Origin: Photobacterium sp. GB-56
GTDB taxonomy: Bacteria; Pseudomonadota; Gammaproteobacteria; Enterobacterales; Vibrionaceae
Direction: 5' to 3'
NCBI RefSeq assembly: GCF_003026105.1
Contig: NZ_PYNW01000001.1
Location: 186,001 to 250,000 of the forward strand
Length of the DNA stretch: 64,000 bases
Shown here: positions 1 to 8,768 of the stretch, in pieces
Layout: each line of letters begins with the position of its first letter
Position numbering within the stretch: the first letter of the stretch is position 1
The notes under the pieces: generated by a model
What the model was told of the DNA's origin: nothing
Database searches by the model: none
Seen by the model: only the letters and a program-made list of their open reading frames with translations
Position numbers and translations under genes: made by a program

Positions 1-71
1 CAATAAGGAGGTCTTTTTATATGTGGTATAGTTTGTAGCGAGCTTGTTTTTCTAAATAAATTTTATTTTAC

Positions 72-1418
72 TTAGAAACGGTAGCTTGCTTGTACACCCG
101 CTAACCACACATCACCAGATGTTGTACCAGCGAAAGAGAGTTTAGTTGGTTGTTGAAGTAGGCCGCTAGCCAGGCCATTAATACTCTTATCTGTTTCGTT
201 TAGGTGCGCTTTCTTCGCATAAACGTAGGTCAGGCCTGCATCTAATGTTAAATTCTTAGACCACTGGTAACCCGCACCAAGACTTAACCAAGTACGATCA
301 GTTTCAGGGATCGTTTGAGTTCGGTGGGCTTCATCAACTGCAGCCATGTCATAGGCAATACCAGAGCGAAGTGCGAGTTTACTGTTTACTTGGTAAGTGG
401 TACCGATAGCAAAACGGTAGTTGTCTTTCCAGTTTTCTTCTTTAATTAGATCGTTACTGTGTGAACCAAGAGCCGGAATATTCGCTTCTAATTTTTCAAA
501 GCTGCTCCAATCTGTCCAGTTGATGCTGGTATGAATAGCCCATTGATCGGTTAGCTGGTGGAAGGTTGCAATCTCTGCAGATGCTGGAAGCTCAAGCGGC
601 AATGAACCGGGTAAAGTTTGGTTGTTGTATGCAAGGCCGCTAGCGTGACCGCTAAGGTTTAGGTCAACAGCTGAGCGATAGCTTACGCCAATACGGTTTG
701 CTGGGTTAATTTGCCATGCAGCACCTGCTTGCCAACCCCATGCATTATCTTCGCCTTCCATATATTTAAGATTTTTACCTGCTAAGCCTTGATCATAAAT
801 ATATTTTTGTTGTGGTGACAACATTCCAGAAACAGCCGCTGGTAGTGCGCTTGGCAGTGCCGCGCCGAAGTGGCCTTTTGCCATAATATAACGTACACCG
901 GCACCGACGCTAAATTGGTCATTAATTTTGTAACCAAGGTTAGGGTTGATTTCAACGGTGTGCACTTCCGCTTGATTACCGAAAAGAGAGGCAGTGAACT
1001 GGGTGCCAAGTTCGGTACGCATACCAAAGTTTGTACCAAATGCTAGGCCTAATGTTGCTTTATCGTTCAATTGACGAGAAATATAAAAATTGGGAATAAC
1101 GGCACTATTAGCGATATCACGAGATTCAGTTTGATCTATGGTTTGATCATTAAGTTGTAGATTCCCTTTAACATCAATGTTTGGGTCAACGTAAATTGCA
1201 CCTACTGATATTTGCGTACCTTCAAGGTATGTCAGCATTGCAGGGTTACGGAATTGGGCGCTGGCATTGTCAGCCATTGCTGCTTCACCAGCAAATGCGC
1301 GGCCTAAACCTGTTGCTGAATATTCAGCCAATTGGAATCCTGCTGCTAGGGCGTTAGAGCTCATGCCTAATGCTAATGCAGCCGTTAAAGATAATGTAAT
1401 TTTATTTTTATTCATCAT
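72..1418 (-). CDS. fadL: FadL-type outer-membrane long-chain fatty acid transporter (first of two)
   Basis: The product is a 448-residue outer-membrane beta-barrel of the FadL family, which moves long-chain fatty acids and other hydrophobic compounds across the outer membrane. It has a signal peptide ending near ALAAG at residues 22-27. The mature N-terminus GFQLAEYSATGLGRAFAGEA is the FadL plug segment, followed by the N-A-S-A/NPA motif, and the protein ends in an aromatic residue (SYRF) as outer-membrane barrels do. A paralogue with the same layout lies just upstream on the same strand at 1769-3004, and fadIJ lie further right, so a role in fatty-acid uptake is likely. The substrate range of each copy cannot be told from sequence. 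No clear terminator is visible in the 71 bases downstream. Confidence 0.93.
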   Translation of the reverse strand: MMNKNKITLSLTAALALGMSSNALAAGFQLAEYSATGLGRAFAGEAAMADNASAQFRNPAMLTYLEGTQISVGAIYVDPNIDVKGNLQLNDQTIDQTESRDIANSAVIPNFYISRQLNDKATLGLAFGTNFGMRTELGTQFTASLFGNQAEVHTVEINPNLGYKINDQFSVGAGVRYIMAKGHFGAALPSALPAAVSGMLSPQQKYIYDQGLAGKNLKYMEGEDNAWGWQAGAAWQINPANRIGVSYRSAVDLNLSGHASGLAYNNQTLPGSLPLELPASAEIATFHQLTDQWAIHTSINWTDWSSFEKLEANIPALGSHSNDLIKEENWKDNYRFAIGTTYQVNSKLALRSGIAYDMAAVDEAHRTQTIPETDRTWLSLGAGYQWSKNLTLDAGLTYVYAKKAHLNETDKSINGLASGLLQQPTKLSFAGTTSGDVWLAGVQASYRF

Positions 1419-1710
1419 TTTAATATTAATCGCTAATTGTTCGCTGAAACTAAGTCGCGAATAATACCCTTAACAATTAATAACGTGACGATTTATCGCT
1501 ATAAATTTCACTTATTGAAGTAATATTCCTTTAATTTGTTTATTTTGGATTTATATCCGTTACTTTTTGTTCGTGCTGTTCTGATCTGATCTGTTTTCAG
1601 CGTACACATGTACCAGTTGTTGTATTGTTCTGATTGTTATTTATACAAATTTTGAACGTGTCGAGTGAATTAATGAAAGGAAAGTGAGGTGGAAGTGGTA
1701 GTGAAAAGAT
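1419..1710 (-). promoter_or_regulatory. Upstream region of the first fadL
   Basis: This AT-rich gap of about 290 bases separates the two fadL genes and must hold the promoter of the left copy. On the minus strand AACTGGTAC at about 1611-1619 matches the left half of the FadR consensus, but the right half is poor. No convincing sigma-70 hexamer pair or small gene was found. The assignment as a FadR target is a guess from the half-site and from the gene it precedes. Confidence 0.3.
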
Positions 1711-1738
1711 TAAAAAAGGAGCCAAATGGCTCCTTTTA
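1711..1738 (-). terminator. Rho-independent terminator of the second fadL
   Basis: A perfect 10-bp stem (AAAAGGAGCC / GGCTCCTTTT) closes a 4-base loop at 1714-1737. Read on the minus strand it is followed by a run of T. It lies 31 bases past the stop codon of the fadL copy at 1769-3004. Confidence 0.85.
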
Positions 1739-1768
1739 ATCATTTTAGCGTTCAAGTGTACGCTGAAA

Positions 1769-3004
1769 TTAGAATGAACGGCTGTATTGTAGACCGTACA
1801 ACCATGCATTTGCACGAGTAGTTGCGTCAACCGACATACCGAGCGGATTGGTTTCATCTGCTTTAACATCTTTACCAATAAGGTAAGTTAAGCCAAAGTC
1901 GATGGTAGACTTGCTGTCTAGGTGGTAGCTAAAGCCGCCAGATAACCAGTTACGATCTGAATCAGGTACAGAAATAGACGTTTTTGAATCCTGTGCGCTA
2001 GTGTCATGCATGTAACCGGCACGAAGTGTCCACTGATCGTTTAGGTAGTAAGTACCACCGATAGAGTAGTGCCATCCATCTTGCCATTGGTAATCATTTA
2101 ATTTAACGCCACCAGTTGTTTCTAGAACGTCAAACTCGCTCCAGCGGATCCATTGAATGCTGTAGTGAACCGCAAATTTATCATTTAGCTTATTGAAACC
2201 AGAAAATTCTGCCATATCTGGTAATGGCATTTTTAGCTTCTGATCGCTAAGGTCGTTGCCCGCATAGTGCATATCACCTTTAGCTTCTAATGTTGGGCTA
2301 TAGCGGTAAGATAAGCCAAAACGGTTGTTTTGATCGAGTTCGTAGATAGTACCTAGGTTAAAGCCAAGTGCTACACCATCGGCATCAACATCAAGTAAAT
2401 CAATTTTTGGTGTATTGATCGTACCATTAGGTGTTGGAATTTTTCCTGCAGGTATATAGCGATTTAGTTTACCACTGCCGTAAATTACGTCTAAACCACC
2501 ACCAATGCTTAGTTGCTGGTTAATGCGGTAAGCAGCACTTAAACCTAAGTTCACACTTTTTACATCAGTTAAACCACCAAATACATTTGCAGCGTAGTTA
2601 TCACTAAACTCAGTTTTAGTACCGAAGTTTGAGTAAAGTGATGCACCTACAGCGAATTTATCGTTGATAGGTTGAATGTAGTAGATGTTTGGCGCGTAAC
2701 TAGTACCACCAATTTGATCACCAGGGATCTGATAACCATTGTATGTTGCATCTTTTACTTTAACGTCAGTATCAATGGCGATAATACCAAGAGACAGTGC
2801 AGGTGCATCAAATAATGTCATTGATGCAGCGTTTTTTGCCATTGTTGATGCGTTGTCAGCAATAACACCGTCACCTGAAAATGCACGGCCAAGACCAGTT
2901 GCAGATTGTGCATTCAGCTGAAAGCCCGCTGCCATAGATTGTGATGAAGCTAAGGCGATAGCAGCAGTAATCACTGAGCGTGTAAAAATTTGCTTCTTAT
3001 TCAT
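1769..3004 (-). CDS. fadL: FadL-type outer-membrane long-chain fatty acid transporter (second)
   Basis: This is a 411-residue FadL-family beta-barrel. The signal peptide ends near SMAAG (residues 24-27), followed by GFQLNAQSATGLGRAFSGDG, the same plug segment as in the neighbouring copy, and NASTMAKNAA in place of the NPA region. The C-terminus is YSRSF, a barrel-assembly signal. It is clearly paralogous to the 72-1418 gene but diverged along its length, so the pair is an old duplication. A hairpin terminator separates the two genes, so they are probably separate transcripts. A FadR-like site lies about 90 bases upstream of the start, which would place the gene under fatty-acid control. Confidence 0.93.
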   Translation of the reverse strand: MNKKQIFTRSVITAAIALASSQSMAAGFQLNAQSATGLGRAFSGDGVIADNASTMAKNAASMTLFDAPALSLGIIAIDTDVKVKDATYNGYQIPGDQIGGTSYAPNIYYIQPINDKFAVGASLYSNFGTKTEFSDNYAANVFGGLTDVKSVNLGLSAAYRINQQLSIGGGLDVIYGSGKLNRYIPAGKIPTPNGTINTPKIDLLDVDADGVALGFNLGTIYELDQNNRFGLSYRYSPTLEAKGDMHYAGNDLSDQKLKMPLPDMAEFSGFNKLNDKFAVHYSIQWIRWSEFDVLETTGGVKLNDYQWQDGWHYSIGGTYYLNDQWTLRAGYMHDTSAQDSKTSISVPDSDRNWLSGGFSYHLDSKSTIDFGLTYLIGKDVKADETNPLGMSVDATTRANAWLYGLQYSRSF

Positions 3005-3094
3005 GCTTAGAATAATTCCTAATTATATATATTATTGTTTTTTATTAGCCTATGTTGGCTAATTTTCGATGATTGTAGGGGGTGTACTGACTTA

Positions 3095-3111
3095 ATCAAA
3101 TCTGACCAGTG
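3095..3111 (-). promoter_or_regulatory. Candidate FadR operator upstream of fadL
   Basis: On the minus strand this 17-mer contains CTGGTCAGA, matching the left two thirds of the FadR consensus (AnCTGGTCnGACCnGnT); the right half is degenerate. FadR regulation of fadL genes is established in enterics and vibrios. The site itself is inferred from the sequence match. Confidence 0.45.
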
Positions 3112-3268
3112 TTATGTCTAAGTAAAAATACTTTTTAACGAAACTTATAGTGATTTTGGTATCAAATGTCGATGTTTTAGGTTGTTTTAACGACAAATAT
3201 CAGATGCGAAAAACGGCAACATAGCGTGTGTTGCCGTTATTAAGAAGGACTAAAAATCAGTAGGAAAA

Positions 3269-3985
3269 TTAGATTTCCCAGCTAAGGTCGTTTTTGATTT
3301 TACTCGCAACTGGCATTAAGTTTTGACCCTTATCGCCAACAATAATCAAACTTGCCTCTCTGATCGGTACGACTAAACTTTCATTGTTATTGTCTGTTGA
3401 GTTAGAAATAGCATGGCTTGGGGTTGGAACAACAAATACCGTGACTTTACCTTGTGGTGTATCCATCACCATATGTAATGAGCGTTTGCCATCAAAGCCA
3501 CAATAGTTCACATAATAAATGTGCCCTGGTAAATCTTTCATTTCCGAACCAAAAGGTTGCAGCTTTGCATTCACTTGTTGCAACGTTGCTTTTTCATCGA
3601 TGTTATCGACAAATTTTGCTTCATAAGAAACATGTTCAAGTGCGACATTGGCAAGGCTATTGATTGGTAACTGTTGGCTTGGTAGCAAATTCATTTGCCC
3701 AACAAAGAGACCAATAGCAAAAGCAACAGAGGCGGCGAGGCCATAAGACCAATAGCGATTAATGCCTTTCTTGTTGGTTTCTTCTCCAGCTTGTTGAAAT
3801 AAAATTTTATCCGCCAGATCATCGGGTACATCGACTTTAAGCGCTTGCTCTAATTGGATATCAAGCTGTTGTAATTCATCGGAAAACTTTTTATTTGCGA
3901 TCGATTGATGTTTACATGCCGTTACAGTGGGATCATTATCATGTGGATCAGCTAATAATCTCCGTCTAAATTCTAGTTCATCCAT
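3269..3985 (-). CDS. DUF3379 membrane protein, likely partner (anti-sigma) of the adjacent ECF sigma factor
   Basis: The product is 238 residues. A longer reading frame begins 11 codons upstream, but the ATG at 3983-3985 is preceded by a strong AAGGGGG ribosome-binding site at normal spacing and gives the start MDELEFRRRLLADP. The N-terminal half is soluble and charged, there is one membrane segment (YGLAASVAFAIGLFVG, about residues 81-96), and the C-terminal part should be outside the membrane. The start overlaps the end of the sigma-factor gene by 8 bases, so the two are translationally coupled. Single-pass proteins coupled to ECF sigma genes usually act as anti-sigma factors. This one lacks the usual His-x3-Cys-x2-Cys zinc motif, so the anti-sigma role is inferred from context only. 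Confidence 0.8.
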   Translation of the reverse strand: MDELEFRRRLLADPHDNDPTVTACKHQSIANKKFSDELQQLDIQLEQALKVDVPDDLADKILFQQAGEETNKKGINRYWSYGLAASVAFAIGLFVGQMNLLPSQQLPINSLANVALEHVSYEAKFVDNIDEKATLQQVNAKLQPFGSEMKDLPGHIYYVNYCGFDGKRSLHMVMDTPQGKVTVFVVPTPSHAISNSTDNNNESLVVPIREASLIIVGDKGQNLMPVASKIKNDLSWEI

Positions 3986-4541
3986 TCTGATTCCCCCTTT
4001 TTGACTCTTTATTTTCAAGTTGCTCTTTTAATTGGTTACGGGCTCGAAATAAGCGAGTCATCACAGTGTTTCGGTTAAGTTCAAGGATCTCTGCAATTTC
4101 ATCACCATTAAAACCAGCCATGACCTGTAAAATGAGTGGTTCTCTATACTCCGGTGCCAAATTCATGATTAAACGTTGAAGCATATGTTGCTCAGTATTC
4201 ATTTCAACACTGGGTGTGGAATCAGCAATTGCATGGTCATCAATATCAACCAAATCAAATCGTTTTCTTTCAAACCGACGTGCGTTTTCACGCCTAAGTA
4301 TGGTAATTAACCATGCCTTAGCAGCTTTATCATCCTGTAGGCTATCAAGGGAACGCCATGCGCGTAAGCATGTTTCTTGTACCAAGTCTTCAGCAATATG
4401 CTGGTCGTGGCACAACCAATATGCGTAACGGTAGAGATCCCGATGCCAAGCCCTAACAAGGGCCTCGTATTTTCTTTGTTTGTCCATATCTAAAGAGACC
4501 GAGGGATCGTGTTTTTTCTTACCAAAAAAATTTTTGAACAT
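3978..4541 (-). CDS. ECF-type RNA polymerase sigma factor
   Basis: This 187-residue sigma-70 family protein has only regions 2 and 4, the hallmark of the extracytoplasmic-function group. Region 2 spans about residues 25-95 (YRYAYWLCHDQHIAEDLVQE, then the -10 binding helix around AWLITILRRENARRF). Region 4 is a helix-turn-helix near residues 130-175 (GFNGDEIAEILELNRNTVMT). It begins an operon with the DUF3379 membrane protein. It sits between fadL and fadIJ, which hints at envelope or lipid control, but its targets cannot be read from the window. The ATG at 4541 follows GGATATTGCC. Confidence 0.92.
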   Translation of the reverse strand: MFKNFFGKKKHDPSVSLDMDKQRKYEALVRAWHRDLYRYAYWLCHDQHIAEDLVQETCLRAWRSLDSLQDDKAAKAWLITILRRENARRFERKRFDLVDIDDHAIADSTPSVEMNTEQHMLQRLIMNLAPEYREPLILQVMAGFNGDEIAEILELNRNTVMTRLFRARNQLKEQLENKESKRGNQNG

Positions 4542-5046
4542 GGCAATATCCGTCGTTGTCCTTACGAAAAATCTTATGAATAAAGAAAGCTATAAGGTGT
4601 TTACCTTTCTTTTTTATAATTAAGCTGATAATTCACACTAAAATTGATCTGGTTCAAAATTTGATTCCAGCAGCGCGTTATAGTGACTGCGTCATCTGAT
4701 AGCGAGATGGTGGGTTGCAAAACCGGCTATTGTAATGCTATCTGTTGAGCAAGATGACAACTTCCTTTTGAAGGCTGACTTTACTTTCTCCTATCAGGTT
4801 TTCCTGATTTGCAATTAGCTTTATGTTGATTGACTTATTCATTACGCAGATTGCTTTCCGCGTGAATTATGACCATACCTTATAAGGTATGGTTTTTTTT
4901 TGCCTTTTTATCTTTGTTGACCTCTATTTTTACATCTTTTCTAATTCTCTCTCTAATTATCTGCATTTTTCCGCTTAATATCGTTTTAAAACTGAGAGGA
5001 TAGATCACAATCTTTGACACTTCTTCCGTTAAATTTAAACACTTGA
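4542..5046. other. Long intergenic region between the sigma-factor gene and fadI
   Basis: About 500 bases carry no convincing gene. A rightward terminator sits at 4872-4901 although no rightward gene precedes it, which suggests an untranslated RNA transcribed from within 4600-4870. The sigma-factor promoter must lie at the left end. A 20-codon reading frame (ATG at 4823) runs into the terminator stem and has no good ribosome-binding site, so it was not called. Confidence 0.5.
4872..4901 (+). terminator. Orphan rho-independent terminator, possible sRNA 3' end
   Basis: ACCATACCTT and AAGGTATGGT form a 10-bp perfect inverted repeat followed by nine T on the plus strand. There is no T run in the other direction. 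Since no plus-strand gene lies upstream, it may end a small RNA encoded at about 4620-4900. Confidence 0.75.
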
Positions 5047-5090
5047 TTGAATTTGGTAACATTTGGCTTACAATTGTGAGGTCTGACCTC
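5047..5090 (+). promoter_or_regulatory. fadIJ promoter with FadR-like operator
   Basis: A plausible sigma-70 promoter consists of TTGAAT (5047-5052), a 16-base spacer and TACAAT (5069-5074). Directly downstream, over the expected transcription start, is the perfect palindrome GAGGTCTGACCTC (5078-5090), whose core GGTCTGACC fits the FadR core GGTCnGACC. A repressor bound there would block initiation, as FadR does at fad promoters. The protein assignment is inferred from the motif and the operon. Confidence 0.6.
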
Positions 5091-5146
5091 TATTGCACGG
5101 TGTGCCAAACGGCTTACTGTAAGCCAAATTATCAAAAGGAGTTGCG

Positions 5147-6457
5147 ATGACACGTCTCCAAAATCTTACTACTCGTCAAGGGGAACGTATTGCCGTTGTT
5201 AGCGGTTTACGTACTCCATTTGCTCGTCAATCTACCGCTTTCGATGGTGTTCCTGCTTTGGATCTCGGAAAGCTGGTTGTCAATGATATGCTACAAACGC
5301 TTGACTTTGATCCGATGCTTATTGATCAAGTGGTGTTTGGGCAAGTGGTACAAATGCCAGAAGCGCCAAATATCGCGCGTGAGATTGTATTGGGTACTGG
5401 TATGAACATTCATACTGATGCTTACAGTGTTACCCGTGCCTGTGCCACTAGTTTTCAAGCCGCTGCGAATGTTGCCGAAAGTATTATTTCAGGCACGATC
5501 GATATTGGTATCGCAGGTGGTGCTGATTCATCATCGGTATTACCCATTGGCGTAAGTAAAAAAATGGCTGCTACATTACTTGCACTTAGCAAGGCGAAAA
5601 CCATGTCAAAACGGCTTAAGTTATTAAGTTCGCTTAACATGAAAGATTTAATGCCTGTGCCGCCTGCCGTTGCTGAATATTCAACAGGATTGAGCATGGG
5701 ACAAACCGCAGAGCAGATGGCAAAAACACATGGTATTAGTCGTGAAGAGCAAGATGCATTGGCTCACCGTTCACACACATTAGCGGCACAAGCATGGCGA
5801 GATGGATTGATCCGTGATGAAGTGATGACGGCATTCCCACAACCTTATCGCCAGTGGATAGATAAAGATAACAACATTCGTGAAGAATCGACTCTTGAAT
5901 CTTATGCCAAATTACGACCAGCCTTTGATCGTAAATATGGCTCAGTCACAGCAGCAAATGCGACCCCATTAACGGATGGCGCAGCCGCAATACTGATGAT
6001 GCGAGAAGGGCGAGCTAAGGAATTAGGATTAACACCATTAGGATATATTCGTTCCTACGCGTTTTCCGCAATAGGGGTTGAAAGCGATATGCTGATGGGA
6101 CCTTCTTACGCGACACCTGTTGCACTGGAACGTGCAGGTTTAAATTTATCTGATCTTACCTTGATTGACATGCATGAGGCTTTTGCTGCCCAAACATTAG
6201 CAAATTTAAAAATGTTTGCTTCTACTAAGTTTGCGCGTGAAAAGTTAGGCCGTATTGATGCGATTGGTGAAGTTGATATGGATAAATTCAATGTGTTAGG
6301 TGGCTCATTGGCTTACGGGCATCCATTTGCAGCAACAGGCGCACGTATGATCACCCAAACTTTGCGTGAGTTAAAACGTCGTGGTGGTGGCTTTGCATTG
6401 AATACGGCATGTGCAGCTGGTGGTTTAGGTGCGGCAATGATTTTGGAGGCTGAATAA
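5147..6457 (+). CDS. fadI: Acetyl-CoA C-acyltransferase FadI (3-ketoacyl-CoA thiolase)
   Basis: The 436-residue thiolase carries out the last step of beta-oxidation, cleaving 3-ketoacyl-CoA with CoA to give acetyl-CoA and a shortened acyl-CoA. The catalytic residues are visible: nucleophilic Cys99 in [11 protein letters not shown], His392 in [10 protein letters not shown] and Cys422 in [10 protein letters not shown]. The length equals that of E. coli FadI. The start follows AAAAGGAG at good spacing. Its stop overlaps the start of fadJ by one base (TAATG), so the two subunits of the fatty-acid oxidation complex are translationally coupled. A FadR-like palindrome lies 57-69 bases upstream. Confidence 0.97.
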   Translation: MTRLQNLTTRQGERIAVVSGLRTPFARQSTAFDGVPALDLGKLVVNDMLQTLDFDPMLIDQVVFGQVVQMPEAPNIAREIVLGTGMNIHTDAYSVTRACATSFQAAANVAESIISGTIDIGIAGGADSSSVLPIGVSKKMAATLLALSKAKTMSKRLKLLSSLNMKDLMPVPPAVAEYSTGLSMGQTAEQMAKTHGISREEQDALAHRSHTLAAQAWRDGLIRDEVMTAFPQPYRQWIDKDNNIREESTLESYAKLRPAFDRKYGSVTAANATPLTDGAAAILMMREGRAKELGLTPLGYIRSYAFSAIGVESDMLMGPSYATPVALERAGLNLSDLTLIDMHEAFAAQTLANLKMFASTKFAREKLGRIDAIGEVDMDKFNVLGGSLAYGHPFAATGARMITQTLRELKRRGGGFALNTACAAGGLGAAMILEAE

Positions 6458-8577
6458 TGACGCAATCTGCATTTAGTTTATCGTACAAAGATAATGGTGT
6501 TGCTTGGCTAAAAATAGATGTGCCAAACGAGAAAATGAACACCTTACAAGCTGAATTTTCAGAGCAAATAACATCAGTGCTCGCAGAGCTTAAAGCACGT
6601 TCTGATATTAAAGGGCTTGTTGTCTATTCAGGTAAGCCTGATAACTTTGTCGCTGGCGCTGATATTCGCATGTTGTCAGCCTGTGAAACAGCACAAGAGG
6701 CACAAGCCTTAGCTGTAAAAGGACAGGTTTTATTTTCACAGTTAGAGCAACTGCCTTTTCATGTGGTTGCAGCGATTCACGGCCCATGTTTAGGGGGCGG
6801 CTTAGAGCTTGCTCTTGCTTGCCATAGCCGAGTTTGTAGTGATGGTGATAAAACCCGATTAGGTTTACCAGAAGTACAGTTGGGATTACTCCCGGGCTCT
6901 GGCGGTACTCAGCGTTTACCTCGTTTGATTGGCGTAGCTAATGCGCTTGACATGATTTTATCGGGTAAGCAATTACGCGCGAAAAAAGCGGTGAAATTGG
7001 GGGTGATTGATCAAGTTGTCCCTGAAAGTATTTTATTAAATGTTGCCGAGCAAATGGCTTTATCGCCAAAACCTAGCCGCAAATCATCCATGCAAAATTG
7101 GGCATTGGGCGGAAATCCATTAGGTCGCTCAGTAGTGTTTGATCAAGCGGCGAAAAAAGCACATGAGAAAACACGTGGGAATTATCCTGCTGTTGATGCC
7201 ATTTTAGAAGTTGTGAAATATGGTTTACAGCATGGGATGGAAAAAGGGTTAGAACAAGAGGCTAAAGTATTTGGTGAATTGGTGATGTCACCGGAATCCG
7301 CCGCGCTTCGTAGTATCTTTTTTGCCACAACAGCAATGAAAAAAGAAACGGGTTCAGAGGCAGAGCCATTAACTGTCGAACGAGTCGCTGTATTGGGTGG
7401 CGGTTTAATGGGCGGCGGTATTAGTCATGTTACAGCAACGAAAGCAGGTTATCCGGTACGGATCAAAGATATTAGTAATGATGGTATCCAAAATGCGCTA
7501 GCGTACAATTTCAAGCTACTTGAGAAAAAACGTAAGCGTAAAATTATCTCGAAAGCCACATTACAAAAACAAATGCTAACGATAACAGGTGGGACTGATT
7601 TTACTGGCTTTAATCAGGCCGATGTCGTGATTGAAGCGGTATTTGAAGATTTAGCGCTCAAACATCAAATGGTAAAAGATGTTGAAGAGCATGCAAAACC
7701 AACCACAATTTTTGCCACGAATACATCCTCATTGCCGATCAATCAAATAGCACAAGCGGCAGAGCATCCTGAGAATGTTGTTGGTCTTCACTATTTTAGT
7801 CCTGTAGAAAAAATGCCATTGGTTGAGGTCATTCCACATCAAGGCACGGAAACAGGGAGTGCAACGTCAGAAGAGACGATTGCAACGGTTGTAGCCTTGG
7901 CGAAAAAACAAGGTAAAACCCCGATAGTGGTCGGTGATAAAGCAGGCTTCTATGTTAATCGTATACTAGCGCCTTATATGAATGAAGCGGCACGCGTACT
8001 TCTTAGTGGTGAGCCGATTGAACATATAGATACAGCTTTACTTAACTTTGGTTTCCCTGTTGGGCCAATCACATTATTGGATGAAGTTGGTGTTGATATC
8101 GGCGCGAAGATAAGTCCTATTCTGTTAGCTGAACTCGGTGAACGATTTGAAGCACCAGATGTGTTTGATTTATTGCTGAAGGATAATCGCAAGGGACGTA
8201 AAAGCGGTAAAGGTTTTTATCGTTATAATACCAAGAAAAAAGAAGTCGATAAGTCGGTTTATAAGCTTCTTGAGTTGGAACCAAAGATTAAAGAATCTGA
8301 AACTGAAATCGCGGTTCGTTGTAGTTTAATGATGCTGAATGAAGCAGCAAGGTGTTTAGATGAAGGTGTGATCCGTTCGGCAAGAGATGGCGATATTGGC
8401 GCTATTTTCGGTATCGGCTTCCCACCGTTCCTAGGCGGGCCATTCCGTTATATGGATCATATTGGGATAACGCGTGTTGTTGATATGCTAAACGAGTACA
8501 CAGATAAGTATGGTGATCGTTTTAAACCGTGCGAGCGATTACTTGATATGGCCAAAGAAGAGAAAACGTTCTATTAG
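6457..8577 (+). CDS. fadJ: Fatty acid oxidation complex subunit alpha FadJ
   Basis: This 706-residue multifunctional enzyme has an N-terminal enoyl-CoA hydratase/isomerase domain (about residues 1-190; oxyanion-hole region [13 protein letters not shown], and [14 protein letters not shown]) and a C-terminal 3-hydroxyacyl-CoA dehydrogenase. The dehydrogenase NAD-binding loop is [11 protein letters not shown] near residue 311, and its active-site His is in [16 protein letters not shown]. It performs the two middle steps of beta-oxidation and partners with FadI upstream. The size and fadI-fadJ order match the anaerobic-type complex of enterics (FadIJ) rather than FadBA. A strong bidirectional terminator follows at 8592-8626. 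Confidence 0.97.
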   Translation: MTQSAFSLSYKDNGVAWLKIDVPNEKMNTLQAEFSEQITSVLAELKARSDIKGLVVYSGKPDNFVAGADIRMLSACETAQEAQALAVKGQVLFSQLEQLPFHVVAAIHGPCLGGGLELALACHSRVCSDGDKTRLGLPEVQLGLLPGSGGTQRLPRLIGVANALDMILSGKQLRAKKAVKLGVIDQVVPESILLNVAEQMALSPKPSRKSSMQNWALGGNPLGRSVVFDQAAKKAHEKTRGNYPAVDAILEVVKYGLQHGMEKGLEQEAKVFGELVMSPESAALRSIFFATTAMKKETGSEAEPLTVERVAVLGGGLMGGGISHVTATKAGYPVRIKDISNDGIQNALAYNFKLLEKKRKRKIISKATLQKQMLTITGGTDFTGFNQADVVIEAVFEDLALKHQMVKDVEEHAKPTTIFATNTSSLPINQIAQAAEHPENVVGLHYFSPVEKMPLVEVIPHQGTETGSATSEETIATVVALAKKQGKTPIVVGDKAGFYVNRILAPYMNEAARVLLSGEPIEHIDTALLNFGFPVGPITLLDEVGVDIGAKISPILLAELGERFEAPDVFDLLLKDNRKGRKSGKGFYRYNTKKKEVDKSVYKLLELEPKIKESETEIAVRCSLMMLNEAARCLDEGVIRSARDGDIGAIFGIGFPPFLGGPFRYMDHIGITRVVDMLNEYTDKYGDRFKPCERLLDMAKEEKTFY

Positions 8578-8591
8578 CCAATAGATTAATG

Positions 8592-8626
8592 AAAAAAACC
8601 GATGAGCTTAGGCCATCGGTTTTTTT
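8592..8626 (+). terminator. Terminator after fadJ
   Basis: AAAAACCGATG and CATCGGTTTTT pair around a 9-base loop, with T runs on both strands. It lies 15 bases past the fadJ stop and could work in either direction. Confidence 0.88.
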
Positions 8627-8685
8627 GCTATTCAATAAAGCCTTAATTCTCTTAATAAATGTTATACACAACGAATGACAATAGA

Positions 8686-8723
8686 CAAAAAGCCATATTT
8701 AACACTTATTTGTAAATATGGCT
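8686..8723 (-). terminator. Terminator of the insulinase-family protease gene
   Basis: AGCCATATTTA (8691-8701) pairs with TAAATATGGCT (8713-8723). On the minus strand the hairpin is followed by TTTTTG, placing it about 45 bases past the stop of the leftward protease gene. Confidence 0.75.
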
Positions 8724-8768
8724 CGTTATGTAGACGGTCGTCTTAATTGTTAGACGAGTCATGCCAGC

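Noticed and set aside
4823..4885. 20-codon frame before the orphan terminator
   Set aside because: No ribosome-binding site, and the stop codon falls inside the terminator stem.
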